From Moanibacter sp964542645 (GTDB lineage: Bacteria; Verrucomicrobiota; Verrucomicrobiia; Opitutales; UBA2987), in contig CAZIUG010000007.1 in the NCBI GenBank assembly GCA_964542645.1, forward strand, positions 248,001 to 312,000: DNA of 64,000 nucleotides, read 5' to 3'. The notes under the pieces are model-generated. The model was not told the origin of the DNA. It saw only the letters and a list, made by a program, of their open reading frames with translations, and did no database searches. The translations under genes were made by a program, and so were the position numbers. Below are positions 18,155-27,142 of this stretch, in pieces (position 1 is the stretch's first letter; each line of letters opens with the position of its first letter).

Positions 18155-18265
18155 AAGCTGTGAAGGTGAATGTAGTTCAGGATTGATTAGAGCGCCAAAA
18201 AAGATGGATGCTCTTCCCTCAGATTATCACGACTTTGAACCTACAATACTTAAACAAAAACTCAA

Positions 18266-19219
18266 CTACATGCGTTGTAGAAACGCATTCACTTCATTCC
18301 TCCGAGGCAAGGAAGCCATCGCCCCGGTTTGGGTTGCGCTGATGGCACTAACCGCGTTGGCGAAGCGTACGATATCCGATAGTTCGCTACCTCTTAGATT
18401 ACCCAAGATCTTTTTAGTCTCAAGCAAGGCTGCCGTGAAACCTGCGCAAAAGGCATCACCGCAACCCGTGCTATCAACGGCCTCAACTGGAAAAGCCGGT
18501 ACATGATCATGGGCCAGGCCGTTGTTGAAATAGGTCCCTTCTGATCCAAGGGTAATCAGGCAGAGCTGAACACCCCTATCGAGCAATCGGTTACTTCCTC
18601 CCTGACACTCTCTGGTTCCAGTAATAAGCTCAAGTTCTGTTTCGTTAACTTTACACACATCCACACCCTCGAGACCCTTAAGAATCCCGTCTCTAGCACC
18701 TTCCAAGTCAGGCCAAACTGCCGGACGCCAGTTCGGATCATAAACTACTAAAACGTTATCTTCCTTCGCCCATCGTGCCGCTTGAAGAACCGCTTCCCGA
18801 CTCCCCCCGCTCAAAGTCACAGATCCATATAGAAAAACCTTAGCTGAGGTGATATATTCTCGATCCAGATCCTCCAATCTCAATTTCGTGTCTGCTCCAC
18901 GATAAATTGTGAAATCCTGCTCTACTGGGCTCGCCGACGCCACAAATGAGACCATTGTCGGAGAATCCTTAATAGCCTGAAGATGAGTAATATCGACCCC
19001 TTCACTTTTGAGAACTTCTGTTAATCCTTCGCCGAAAGGATCATCTCCAACCCCACCTATGAACCCGACCTCAACACCCAAACGGGCAAGTGCAACCGCC
19101 ACATTGGCAGGTGCTCCACCGGGCGCCGGCATAAAAGTACCGACTTCCTTTAGGGCCACTCCGGCGGGCCGACCGAACATATCGACCACTAATTCTCCTA
19201 GAGATACAACTTCAGGCAT
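18266..19219 (-). CDS. PfkB-family carbohydrate kinase (probable fructokinase)
   Basis: This 317-residue ribokinase-fold protein shows the first PfkB signature as PAPGGAPANVAVALARLG and the second as DSTGCGDAFCAGF, which holds the catalytic Asp. The start MPEVVSLGELVVDMFG resembles bacterial fructokinases. It would phosphorylate the fructose made by the GH32 enzyme encoded two genes downstream, linking the cluster to glycolysis. Fructokinase is inferred from this context; the fold alone cannot tell sugars apart. The region upstream is divergent to an enolase-superfamily gene and contains a perfect palindrome that could be an operator. Confidence 0.87.
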   Translation of the reverse strand: MPEVVSLGELVVDMFGRPAGVALKEVGTFMPAPGGAPANVAVALARLGVEVGFIGGVGDDPFGEGLTEVLKSEGVDITHLQAIKDSPTMVSFVASASPVEQDFTIYRGADTKLRLEDLDREYITSAKVFLYGSVTLSGGSREAVLQAARWAKEDNVLVVYDPNWRPAVWPDLEGARDGILKGLEGVDVCKVNETELELITGTRECQGGSNRLLDRGVQLCLITLGSEGTYFNNGLAHDHVPAFPVEAVDSTGCGDAFCAGFTAALLETKKILGNLRGSELSDIVRFANAVSAISATQTGAMASLPRRNEVNAFLQRM

Positions 19220-19334
19220 AAGTCAGGGCTCTAGTTCTAACCAAACCGAACAGGTGTGCTTATCCAGACAGGGAAGAGTAAAAACAGAGTCATGTAAGGC
19301 AAGGCGTAACACAATAATTTGGTCGATTACCAGA

Positions 19335-19350
19335 GCCTGTAGCTACAGGC
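19335..19350. promoter_or_regulatory. Perfect 16-base palindrome, possible operator
   Basis: GCCTGTAG and CTACAGGC are exact reverse complements with no spacer. The site lies in the 290-base divergent region between the PfkB gene and the enolase-superfamily gene. Such palindromes are typical of LacI- or GntR-type regulator sites, but no regulator gene is in the window. Confidence 0.4.
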
Positions 19351-19509
19351 CATTTGTTTTGGAAGCCGTCGAAGCAATTATCCCCCATAATCAATGTCTT
19401 GGAACGATCCTTTTCGACACCGAAAAGCCCAAATATTTTATCAAGCCTGTTTGAATCATATTGAACTTCAGATAACTTTCCACGATACCTCGACAACATC
19501 CTAAATCCT

Positions 19510-20700
19510 ATGAAAATTACTCATCTTAAAGTCTTTCTTTTAAATCCAGGGAAACGTGTCTCATACGGTACCGGGTGGGGGAAAAATTGGATTCTAGTTA
19601 AAGTATATACCGACGAAGGCATAGACGGTGTCGGGGAAGCATTTGGTACAGGGAAAGCGAAGACAACCGAGGCCGCGATTTATGAATTTGAACGCTGGCT
19701 AAAGGGTAAGGATCCTACGGAGGTAATGCGCAACTGGCAGGCCTACTACCGCGGCTCGCGATACCCACTTGGCACAGCCACTATGAGTGCGCTCAGCGCC
19801 GTTGAACAGGCACTTTGGGATATATCAGGTAAAGCCTGCGGCTTGCCTGTTTATAAAATGCTGGGAGGCCCCTTTAGGCGCAAGATAAGGGTCTACGCCA
19901 GTGGGCTGGTGACTCAGCCGCTTCACTTCGAGAGGGACGGAGGAACCCTCCTCGAGAGTGCAAAGCAAGTCGTTGAGAAAGGGTACACAGCCATGAAGTT
20001 CACACCGCAACCTGATGACTATAAACGAAAATCACCCGAGCAAATCCATCGAGATGCAGTAGAACGGGTGCGTTCGGTTCGTGAGGCTGTTGGACCCAAT
20101 ATCGACATTTGTCTAGATTATCACGGTCGTAGTTTTAGTCCGGCTGACGCAATAAAACTCTGCCGTGAAATCGAGCATTACAATCCCTATTTCATTGAGG
20201 AACCAGCATTGACTGAAGCCCCAGAGTCGCTGCGGGAAGTCAAGATGAAGACTACTATACCAGTCGCAGGAGGCGAGCGCTGTATTAGTCGCGACCGGCT
20301 CAAAGATATCCTTCGGAGGGAGGCCCTTCACATCCTTCAACCCGAACCGACGGCTAATGGCGGTATTCTCGAGACAATCAAATGGGCCGCGATGTGTGAA
20401 CTATTCCACGTCACTCTCGCTCCTCATCATGCTTGTAGTCCGGTCTCCCTCTTTTCCTGTGCCCACATCGATGCCTGCGTCCCGAATTTTCTCATCCAAG
20501 AATGCAATATAGATTTGGAAGAGCAAATTGTGAAGGATTGTTTTACTGGTCTCCCGGTGGTGGAGAATGGGTACCTGCAACTTCCCAACCGGCCTGGCCT
20601 CGGGATAGAACTCAACGAAGAAGCAGCGGCATCTTACCCCTTCAAACCGTTTGATCGGCCCGTTATCATACAACAAGACGATGGGATTGGATTGGAGTAG
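19510..20700 (+). CDS. Enolase superfamily (mandelate racemase/muconate lactonizing) sugar-acid dehydratase
   Basis: This 396-residue protein probably dehydrates an aldonic acid to a 2-keto-3-deoxy sugar acid. The capping domain leads into a barrel with a candidate Lys in AMKFTPQP. Successive metal ligands appear in DICLDYHG, FIEEPALTE and VAGGERCIS, and a late His lies in TLAPHHACSP. This set matches the galactonate/gluconate-type dehydratase branch, but racemase or other dehydratase activity is not excluded. The next gene starts three bases after the stop and encodes an aldo/keto reductase, so the two form an operon. The substrate is not predicted. Confidence 0.87.
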   Translation: MKITHLKVFLLNPGKRVSYGTGWGKNWILVKVYTDEGIDGVGEAFGTGKAKTTEAAIYEFERWLKGKDPTEVMRNWQAYYRGSRYPLGTATMSALSAVEQALWDISGKACGLPVYKMLGGPFRRKIRVYASGLVTQPLHFERDGGTLLESAKQVVEKGYTAMKFTPQPDDYKRKSPEQIHRDAVERVRSVREAVGPNIDICLDYHGRSFSPADAIKLCREIEHYNPYFIEEPALTEAPESLREVKMKTTIPVAGGERCISRDRLKDILRREALHILQPEPTANGGILETIKWAAMCELFHVTLAPHHACSPVSLFSCAHIDACVPNFLIQECNIDLEEQIVKDCFTGLPVVENGYLQLPNRPGLGIELNEEAAASYPFKPFDRPVIIQQDDGIGLE

Positions 20701-20703
20701 GCC

Positions 20704-21663
20704 ATGATCTATAGGACCCTTGGCCGAACCGGCCTCGAGATGCCCATCATGGGAATGGGGTCAGGGGGAGGAACGGACCCTCTCGGACAGGTTAGCGGAA
20801 AACCTGAACGCGAAATCCATGCACTTCTCCACCGCGCCTACGACCTCGGCATCAACTTTTTCGATACCTCTCCCGGATACATGGAGAGTGAGGCTATTCT
20901 CGGTCGCGCCCTTAATTTAATCCCCCGAGAAGAGCTTATCCTATCCACTAAAATTCCTCTCATAGGATTGGCCTCAGACAACTCTATCCAAATCATGCAT
21001 AGCGATGCGATTAAGGAGTCGGTCGATCGTAGCCTGAGCCGTCTTCAGACAGAATATATCGACATTATGCTAATAGCAGTGGCTAGTCTGGAATGCTTGG
21101 ATGTGGTCATTAACGACCAACTTCCCATCCTTCAGGATCTACAACAAGCAGGAAAGATACGTTTTATTGGATCCTCCGAGCTATCCCGCTCTGACGGTAG
21201 CCACGAATGGCTCAAACTCCTCCTTCCGACCAATCTAATCGACGTTGCCATGGTAGCCCATAATATGATTAACCAATCTGCTCAGAAAACCGTTTTCCCT
21301 TTCTGCGTGGAACACAACATAGGCGTAATCAATGTTTTTACGGTGCGCCGAGTATTTGGTGTTCCAGGAAGACTCAAAGAAATTTTGGCCGATCTACTGC
21401 GACTCAATGTCGTTTCTGAGAAAGATATCACCCTTCAAAGCCCTCTCAAATTCCTCCTTGAAGGAGATGTTGGCTCGTTGATCGAAGCCTCGTACCGGTA
21501 TGCCGCATATACCCCCGGGGTGACTACCGTTATGAACGGCGCCTCCGAGGTTCTTTGGCTAGAAGAAAACGTGCGTAATATCCAAAAAGGTCCGATTCCC
21601 GAGAAGAAACTCCAGCGTCTTAAGAAGATTTTCGCTCGAGTTTCCGAACCGATCGGCAACTAA
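20704..21663 (+). CDS. Aldo/keto reductase family protein with altered catalytic tetrad
   Basis: This 319-residue (alpha/beta)8 oxidoreductase starts RTLGRTGLEMPIMGMG. Asp54 and Tyr59 in FFDTSPGYM and Lys83 in LSTKIPL are present. The usual catalytic His of the LIH motif is replaced: the text reads DIMLIAVAS, placing Ala125 at that site. This may mean a different reaction or loss of reductase activity. GGAG lies eight bases before the ATG, and the gene begins three bases after the dehydratase stop, so they are translated as a pair. The partner substrate is probably the same sugar acid or its derivative. Confidence 0.85.
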   Translation: MIYRTLGRTGLEMPIMGMGSGGGTDPLGQVSGKPEREIHALLHRAYDLGINFFDTSPGYMESEAILGRALNLIPREELILSTKIPLIGLASDNSIQIMHSDAIKESVDRSLSRLQTEYIDIMLIAVASLECLDVVINDQLPILQDLQQAGKIRFIGSSELSRSDGSHEWLKLLLPTNLIDVAMVAHNMINQSAQKTVFPFCVEHNIGVINVFTVRRVFGVPGRLKEILADLLRLNVVSEKDITLQSPLKFLLEGDVGSLIEASYRYAAYTPGVTTVMNGASEVLWLEENVRNIQKGPIPEKKLQRLKKIFARVSEPIGN

Positions 21664-21723
21664 CTAAAGTCAAACTCCCTGGCTTTCCGAGAATGAAGCT
21701 AGTAGTATAAGCTTCTGAGAAGA

Positions 21724-21741
21724 TTGGCTGGCATTAGCCAA
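21724..21741. terminator. Small hairpin between convergent genes
   Basis: TTGGCT (21724-21729) pairs with AGCCAA (21736-21741) across a six-base loop, just before the stop codon of the leftward SDR gene and 60 bases after the aldo/keto reductase stop. No U-run is present, so a terminator role is tentative. Confidence 0.22.
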
Positions 21742-21742
21742 C

Positions 21743-22495
21743 TCATCTTGCAACATAGCCGCCATCGACCGCCATCGCGTGGCCAGTAACGAAGGATGCC
21801 TCATCGGAACAGAGCCAGAAGATGGTCGAAGTAATCTCTTCCATGGTACCTAACCGACCCATAGGATACCGCGAAAGAACTTCATCTCTCCTGTCAGGGT
21901 CACTTAGGTACCCAGCAGTCATCGGAGTCTCGACGTGGCCTGGGCAAACCGCGTTAACCCTGATTCCCTTCGTTGCATATTCTAGCGCCGCCGCCCGGGT
22001 TAAACCAATTACTCCGTGCTTGCTGGCAACATAAGCATTCACCCCGTGTCCGGCACCAACCAACCCGTAATTTGACGCTGTGTTCACGATCGACCCGCTT
22101 CCCTCTTTAACCATCTGACGCAGTTCGTACTTCATGCAGAGAAAAACGCTCTTCATGTTGTGGCGAATTACCTGATCCCAATCCTTCTCGGGGAATTCGG
22201 CAATAGGTGCGATTTTCTGGGCAAGGACTCCTGCATTATTGCAGGCAAAGTCCAGTCGACCAAAAGCCTTTAAAATATCTTCCACTAAAATTTCAACTTC
22301 TGCCGCCACAGACAAATCGACATGAAAGAAACTGCCTTCACCGCCACTTTCCCTTATCATCGCCTCAGTTTCTTGCCCCCCATCGAAATCAACGTCAGCA
22401 ATCGCGACCTTTGCACCAGCAGCTGCAAATCTTGAAGTGATAGAACGGCCGAGCCCCGACGCACCCCCAGTAATGAGAGCTACTTTCCCTATCAT
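21743..22495 (-). CDS. SDR-family oxidoreductase
   Basis: This is a classical short-chain dehydrogenase of 250 residues. The cofactor motif TGGASGLG follows the start, NNAG is present in ACNNAGVLA, the catalytic Ser lies in IVNTASNYG and the YVASK form of YxxxK follows. The end GHAMAVDGGYVAR is the usual SDR tail. The frame is open upstream to a TTG at 22528. I chose the ATG at 22495 because GGGAGA stands four bases before it and the fold begins at once. It is convergent with the aldo/keto reductase gene. The substrate is unknown; 3-oxoacyl or sugar-alcohol substrates are both possible. Confidence 0.88.
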   Translation of the reverse strand: MIGKVALITGGASGLGRSITSRFAAAGAKVAIADVDFDGGQETEAMIRESGGEGSFFHVDLSVAAEVEILVEDILKAFGRLDFACNNAGVLAQKIAPIAEFPEKDWDQVIRHNMKSVFLCMKYELRQMVKEGSGSIVNTASNYGLVGAGHGVNAYVASKHGVIGLTRAAALEYATKGIRVNAVCPGHVETPMTAGYLSDPDRRDEVLSRYPMGRLGTMEEITSTIFWLCSDEASFVTGHAMAVDGGYVAR

Positions 22496-22983
22496 GGAAT
22501 CTCCCATTCTAAGTTCTAAACTTGACAATACAGAGGTCGATAAACTGCGTTAGCAAACACTCTTAGAATACTCAGCCTCCTGAAAATTCCGCAAGGGAAT
22601 TTCACTCAAAGTCTCAAAACAGTTGCCCACCAAATTATCAAATTGAGATTCTCTTTCTAGTCGCAGTAGAATTTTTTGCGCTGGAAAAACACATTTTGAC
22701 TCTGTCGCTTACACATTCCACAAGAAGATAAATGCCTCGAGATCCCTCTCAAAGAGAACCCCAACCAGTAAGACCCGTTCCCGGCTCTATGCAGAAGTCC
22801 ACGGAATTAACTGTGACGAAGAATGGGAAACCGTCTGGACATCGACAACATTTCCCGACGGGGCGGAATAATTCCACCCTCCTTCAACTTCCATGGTCGT
22901 TAATTCTGAACATACGCGCCGCTTTGCAAAAAACCGATTGCCTTTCCATCTGGCGACCCTCATATTTTCTCCGGAGCTGAGCG
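22496..22983. other. Intergenic region upstream of panB
   Basis: Nearly 490 bases separate the divergent SDR and panB genes. A rightward stretch ending near 22868 stays open for about 58 codons with protein-like composition (RLYAEVHGINCDEEWE) but has no clear start or family. I see no RNA gene or riboswitch that I can name. Confidence 0.4.
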
Positions 22984-23805
22984 ATGAATCCGCAGAGTCG
23001 AAAAAGTCAGGTTTCGATTAATACCCTTTTCGGAATGAAAAAGCGGGGAGAGAAATTCGCCGCCCTGACGGTATATGACGCTTGTTTTGCCGATTTGATC
23101 AGTTCTGTCGGTATTGAAGTGATGCTGGTGGGAGATTCTCTTGGCATGGTCCTCCAAGGACACGACAGCACGTTACCTGTCACGTTGGAAAACATGGTGT
23201 ACCACATGCATTGTGTTCGAACCGGCAACCGCGGCAGCCTTATCATGGCTGATCTACCATTTATGAGCTATGCTTCTGAAGGACAGTCTTTGGAGAGCGC
23301 CGCCGCCCTGATGCGCGCCGGTGCCCACATCGTTAAGCTCGAAGGTGGAGCCTGGCTCGCGGGCTCCACCAGACTCCTTACCGAAAGAGGTATTCCGGTA
23401 TGCGCTCACATGGGGCTTACTCCACAGTCGGTGAACCGCTTTGGAGGTTATCGCGTTCAGGGCCGAGATCCGGGAAAAGCGAATGCGATGCTGGAGGAGG
23501 CCTTAGTTCTTCAGGAAGCGGGAGCAGTCCTAATTTTGCTCGAATGCGTACCTGTCAAACTGGGACGCGAGATCGCCGAATGCCTGGAGATACCTGTAAT
23601 CGGTATAGGAGCCGGACCTCACACCGACGGGCAAATCATGGTGATGCACGACTTGTTAGGTATTACACCCTCCTCGATAAAAATACCAAAATTCGTAAAG
23701 AACTTTCTGGCGGAAAGCGAGGAAGGCGTAAGAGGCGCATTCAAAGCCTATGCAAATGCGGTTTACAAAGGGAGTTTTCCAGCCCCAGAACACTGCTTTA
23801 CCTAA
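22984..23805 (+). CDS. panB: 3-methyl-2-oxobutanoate hydroxymethyltransferase
   Basis: This 273-residue enzyme makes ketopantoate from ketoisovalerate and methylene-tetrahydrofolate, the first committed step to pantothenate. Family motifs are clear: LTVYDACFADLISSVGIEVMLVGDSLGMV with the metal-binding Asp, LIMADLPFMSY, VKLEGGAWLAG, CAHMGLTPQSV and IGIGAGPHTDGQIMV. GGAG lies seven bases before the ATG. panC starts 28 bases after the stop, forming a panBC operon. The length is normal for the family. Confidence 0.96.
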   Translation: MNPQSRKSQVSINTLFGMKKRGEKFAALTVYDACFADLISSVGIEVMLVGDSLGMVLQGHDSTLPVTLENMVYHMHCVRTGNRGSLIMADLPFMSYASEGQSLESAAALMRAGAHIVKLEGGAWLAGSTRLLTERGIPVCAHMGLTPQSVNRFGGYRVQGRDPGKANAMLEEALVLQEAGAVLILLECVPVKLGREIAECLEIPVIGIGAGPHTDGQIMVMHDLLGITPSSIKIPKFVKNFLAESEEGVRGAFKAYANAVYKGSFPAPEHCFT

Positions 23806-23833
23806 CCGAAAAATTTCGTGAGAGAAGAAATAA

Positions 23834-24679
23834 ATGGTGACGATCGAGAGAATCGAAGACTTTCGCAATTTCTTCCATACCCGGAGGCAGGGAGAAAAAG
23901 TTGGAATTGTTCCAACCATGGGCAACCTGCACAAGGGTCATCTTGCACTAGTTGAAGCGGCACGGAAGAACTGCACATCGGTGGTTACCACCATTTTTGT
24001 CAATCCGATCCAATTCGGTGAAGGAGAAGACTACGCCGACTACCCTAGAACATTTGAGAAAGATCAAATGAAATTGAACGGACTGGAGGTCGACGTTCTC
24101 TTAGCGCCTTCAGTTGATGAGATCTATCCTGGGGGGCCAGATCACCAAACTACTATCACCGTTCCCGTCCTATCCTCAATCCTTTGTGGTAGCAATAGGC
24201 CTATTCACTTCGATGGTGTCGCCACTGTAGTGGCCAAGCTCTTTAACATCGTCCAGCCGGACGTAGCCTACTTTGGCGAAAAGGATTGGCAGCAGCTCAT
24301 TCTTATCCGCACGATGGTCCAGCAATTGAGCATGCCTATCGACATCATCGGAGTTCCAACTGTCCGTGAAAACGACGGACTTGCACTCTCTAGCCGAAAT
24401 CTCTACCTGTCTGGAAGGGAAAGACCGATTGCGCCTATCCTTCACCAAACGCTGCAGGAGCTACAAGGAGAAGTCTCGAAACGAGTCAAAACCTTCTCCG
24501 CGTTGGAAGGGGATGCTATGAGGAGACTGAGGAAGGCTGGTTTCGAACCCGACTATGTCGCTATTCTCGACGCCTCCACTCTTCTCTCCCCATCCAAATT
24601 CACCCAATCGCTTCGAATTCTGGTTGCTGCCAGACTTGGCCAGACTCGACTTATCGACAATATCTCAGCGAAAATTTGA
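23834..24679 (+). CDS. panC: Pantothenate synthetase (pantoate-beta-alanine ligase)
   Basis: This 281-residue cytoplasmic ligase joins pantoate and beta-alanine with ATP. It has the HIGH-like loop in PTMGNLHKGHLALVEAA, the pantoate-binding FVNPIQFGEGEDYADYPRT, DVAYFGEKDWQQL and the KMSKS-like loop LALSSRNLYLS. The start has a purine-rich site (GAGAGAAG) eight bases upstream. It follows panB directly. panD is not in the window, so beta-alanine supply is encoded elsewhere. Confidence 0.96.
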   Translation: MVTIERIEDFRNFFHTRRQGEKVGIVPTMGNLHKGHLALVEAARKNCTSVVTTIFVNPIQFGEGEDYADYPRTFEKDQMKLNGLEVDVLLAPSVDEIYPGGPDHQTTITVPVLSSILCGSNRPIHFDGVATVVAKLFNIVQPDVAYFGEKDWQQLILIRTMVQQLSMPIDIIGVPTVRENDGLALSSRNLYLSGRERPIAPILHQTLQELQGEVSKRVKTFSALEGDAMRRLRKAGFEPDYVAILDASTLLSPSKFTQSLRILVAARLGQTRLIDNISAKI

Positions 24680-24802
24680 TTTCAACTGCTGCTCAGGAAA
24701 GCAGATCCCCTTAATTCTGAATCCAAAGCGAGAAAGATCTAGTTTTTGATTAAAGAGAGGAAATTCGATTCATGACATATAATAGTTTCTTTGGTCCCCG
24801 GC

Positions 24803-24891
24803 TGACGGGCTCCTAGTCCAATCATTCTTGCCCCAAGGGAAGAACTGTATCTTTATCGGAGCCCGTCAATAGCGGCAGGGCCACTATTGAC
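24803..24891 (+). promoter_or_regulatory. Overlapping inverted repeats upstream of the nucleotidyltransferase gene
   Basis: TGACGGGCTCC (24803-24813) is exactly complementary to GGAGCCCGTCA (24858-24868). The second arm overlaps GTCAATAG (24865-24872), which is exactly complementary to CTATTGAC (24884-24891). The two helices share bases 24865-24868 and cannot both form fully. The ATG at 24900 follows nine bases later, so the second helix could mask its initiation region. This suggests an RNA switch, but no ligand is known. Confidence 0.42.
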
Positions 24892-24899
24892 GAAGCATT

Positions 24900-25520
24900 A
24901 TGAATAAGGCAGGACGTCCCGGAACAAATCCTACACTCGAATCCGTTCGCGCAAGCCGCCTGCCAGCGATCTGGTCCATGCCTGATCTTTCTCTCAGATC
25001 GATTCTAGAACCGAAACCAGTTGGCCTACTCGCTGGCGCCTTTAACCCCCTCCATGCTGGTCATCTCCAACTCGCCCAAGCTGCTGCTCTCTTCCTAAAT
25101 GGAGATGTTTTTTTCGAGCTCTCAATCGTCAACGTCGACAAACCGCCTCTGGACCTTCCGACAATTGAGTCCCGTCGCCGACAATTCCCTAATCCAGTGC
25201 TTCTGACCGCTGCCCCCCGGTTCTATGAGAAAGCCGCAATTGCCAACAACACTACTTTCATCATCGGCGTCGACACTTTAGAAAGGATTATTCACCATCG
25301 CTATTACGATCGTGAATCTGCTCTAAACTCCGCCCTCGTTTCCATCAGGAACCATGGATGCCGATTCCTTGTCGCAGGTAGGAAACTCTCCCAAAAATAC
25401 GAGACTCTCTCCGACATCTCAATACCAGAACAATTTGCTGATCTTTTCGAAGCCCTTCCTGAAAGCTGCTTCCGTTCAGAGCTTTCCTCCACTCTCATCC
25501 GACAGCAACGGGAGGAATAG
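24900..25520 (+). CDS. Cytidylyltransferase-superfamily (NMN adenylyltransferase-like) protein
   Basis: This 206-residue protein carries the nucleotidyltransferase signature FNPLHAGH (His52 and His55) and a late SSTLIR motif (196-201), equivalent to ISSTxxR of the superfamily. The middle contains FIIGVDTLERIIHHRYY. It lacks the usual GGTFDPIH start of bacterial NadD and the PGTFDPIT start of CoaD. It looks closer to the stand-alone NMNAT-like branch related to yeast POF1; that assignment is tentative. An N-terminal extension of about 40 residues precedes the core. It follows panC on the same strand but is separated by 220 bases with overlapping inverted repeats. Confidence 0.75.
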   Translation: MNKAGRPGTNPTLESVRASRLPAIWSMPDLSLRSILEPKPVGLLAGAFNPLHAGHLQLAQAAALFLNGDVFFELSIVNVDKPPLDLPTIESRRRQFPNPVLLTAAPRFYEKAAIANNTTFIIGVDTLERIIHHRYYDRESALNSALVSIRNHGCRFLVAGRKLSQKYETLSDISIPEQFADLFEALPESCFRSELSSTLIRQQREE

Positions 25521-25786
25521 GCACTCTGACAATCGGACGGTACCAGCATGTAATTGTGCATCGTTATCAAGTTTTCTAATAAGGGCTCTACAAGTGGATC
25601 TTTGTTAGAGAACACTAAAGCTCCGTCGTCATATTAGTCTAAAGCGAGGTATCCTCACTCTTGAATAAATGATTGGGGATATTTTCCGACTCCTTTTTTT
25701 GATTTTCAGGTTTTGCCTTGAAAAATTAAACCCCAGTTCGCAGCTTAAAATAGGGAATTTACGAGAGTCAGGCCTCAAATACTAGA

Positions 25787-27142
25787 TTAGCTAACCTTAA
25801 TTTCCAGGTGTTCTATCACCACTTTCTTCAGTGATTCCATCGCTCCGTTCAGCGTCCTGACATCCGTCGCCTCAACTAGCAATCGGATTTTTGGCTCCGT
25901 CCCAGAGTACCGGATTAGTATACGTCCTTCACCTGCCATTGAGTCTTCAATTTTATCGACGCAATTTTTCAATTGCGGAATTTCTTCAAGCGGAATCTTT
26001 TCCTCCACTGACAGGTTACACTGAACCTGGGGATACAATTCAAAACCACATCGCAATTGTGAAAGAGGTTTCTTGTTTTCCAGGAGGACTTCGATAATAC
26101 GGAGAGCTGCCATCAGACCGTCTCCAGTCGAAGTAATATCACCTAACACAAAATGGCCCGATGCTTCGCCGCCTAGGGTATATCCACCACCAAGCATTGC
26201 TTCTGTAACGTTGCGATCTCCTACCGCTACACGTTCGACCCGTGCACCCGCTTTTTCGAGAGCCTTGTCCAATCCAAGACTACTAACAATCGTTGTGACC
26301 AGGGTCTTCCCCGGAAGCTTGTTCTTCTTAAGGGCGTCAATCGCCAAAATGGTAAGAATTTCATCACCTTTTAGCACCGCACCGGATTCATCACAAAAGA
26401 CCACTCGATCCCCGTCACCATCGTGAGCAATCCCGAGATTAGCCCCCTCCAGACGTACTCTCTCTCCCAATACCTCAGGGTACTCGCTGCCAACGCCAGC
26501 ATTTATATTTTCCCCGTTGGGGGCATCACCGATTGTGACAACCATAGCGCCGTAGCTACGCAACACATTCGGAGTAGAATTAACGGTAGCACCATGAGCG
26601 GTGTCGACCACAATTTTCCAACCACGAAGACAATTGAGAGGAAGTAGGGATTCAGCGTATTCCCGATACTCATTGAGCCAATCAACTTCTTCGATTAACG
26701 GTTCCCCCCTCGAAACATCGTCTTTTGTCTCACCCGCAATAAGTTCCTCAATCCGCTCCTCTACTTCATCCTCAATCTTATACCCACCGGAAGAAAAGAA
26801 CTTGATTCCGTTATCCGTATACGGATTGTGAGAAGCAGTCACAACTACACCAAGATCCGCTTGTTTCTTCCTCATATACATTGACACAGCCGGGGTGGGC
26901 ACCACACCCATCTTGGCGATCTTAATCCCAGAATCGGAGACACCTCGTATGAAGCCACTCTCTAATTCGAGACCTGACTTTCGACTGTCTCTCCCAACAA
27001 CAATCATCCGCTTGTGATTAGTTGCTTTCTCTCGCAAATATTTTCTCAAAGCTACTCCCAGCCTCTCAAAAAAAGCCGGATTCACCAACCGTCCGCCAAA
27101 TTCGCCCCGAATTCCATCGGTCCCGAAATAGATTCTACTCAT
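25787..27142 (-). CDS. glmM: Phosphoglucosamine mutase
   Basis: This 451-residue enzyme converts glucosamine-6-phosphate to glucosamine-1-phosphate for peptidoglycan and LPS. It begins YFGTDGIRGEF. The phosphoserine is in TASHNPYTDNGIKFF (Ser104), the metal loop is DGDGDR (241-246), the sugar-binding loop is GGEASGHF and the phosphate-binding loop is RYSGTEPKIRLLVE. The ASHNPYxDNGIKFF form separates GlmM from phosphomannomutases. Its ATG overlaps the trpD stop by four bases (ATGA), so the two are translationally coupled. The length is standard. Confidence 0.95.
   Translation of the reverse strand: MSRIYFGTDGIRGEFGGRLVNPAFFERLGVALRKYLREKATNHKRMIVVGRDSRKSGLELESGFIRGVSDSGIKIAKMGVVPTPAVSMYMRKKQADLGVVVTASHNPYTDNGIKFFSSGGYKIEDEVEERIEELIAGETKDDVSRGEPLIEEVDWLNEYREYAESLLPLNCLRGWKIVVDTAHGATVNSTPNVLRSYGAMVVTIGDAPNGENINAGVGSEYPEVLGERVRLEGANLGIAHDGDGDRVVFCDESGAVLKGDEILTILAIDALKKNKLPGKTLVTTIVSSLGLDKALEKAGARVERVAVGDRNVTEAMLGGGYTLGGEASGHFVLGDITSTGDGLMAALRIIEVLLENKKPLSQLRCGFELYPQVQCNLSVEEKIPLEEIPQLKNCVDKIEDSMAGEGRILIRYSGTEPKIRLLVEATDVRTLNGAMESLKKVVIEHLEIKVS

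Noticed and set aside
19290..19499. 69-codon leftward ORF upstream of the PfkB gene
   Set aside because: It overlaps the palindrome and the likely promoter region, and no motif or ribosome binding site supports it, although part of it looks protein-like.
22732..22980. 82-codon ORF ending just before panB
   Set aside because: It is rich in Pro, Arg and Ser with no family character; another frame over the same bases looks equally good, so neither is convincing.
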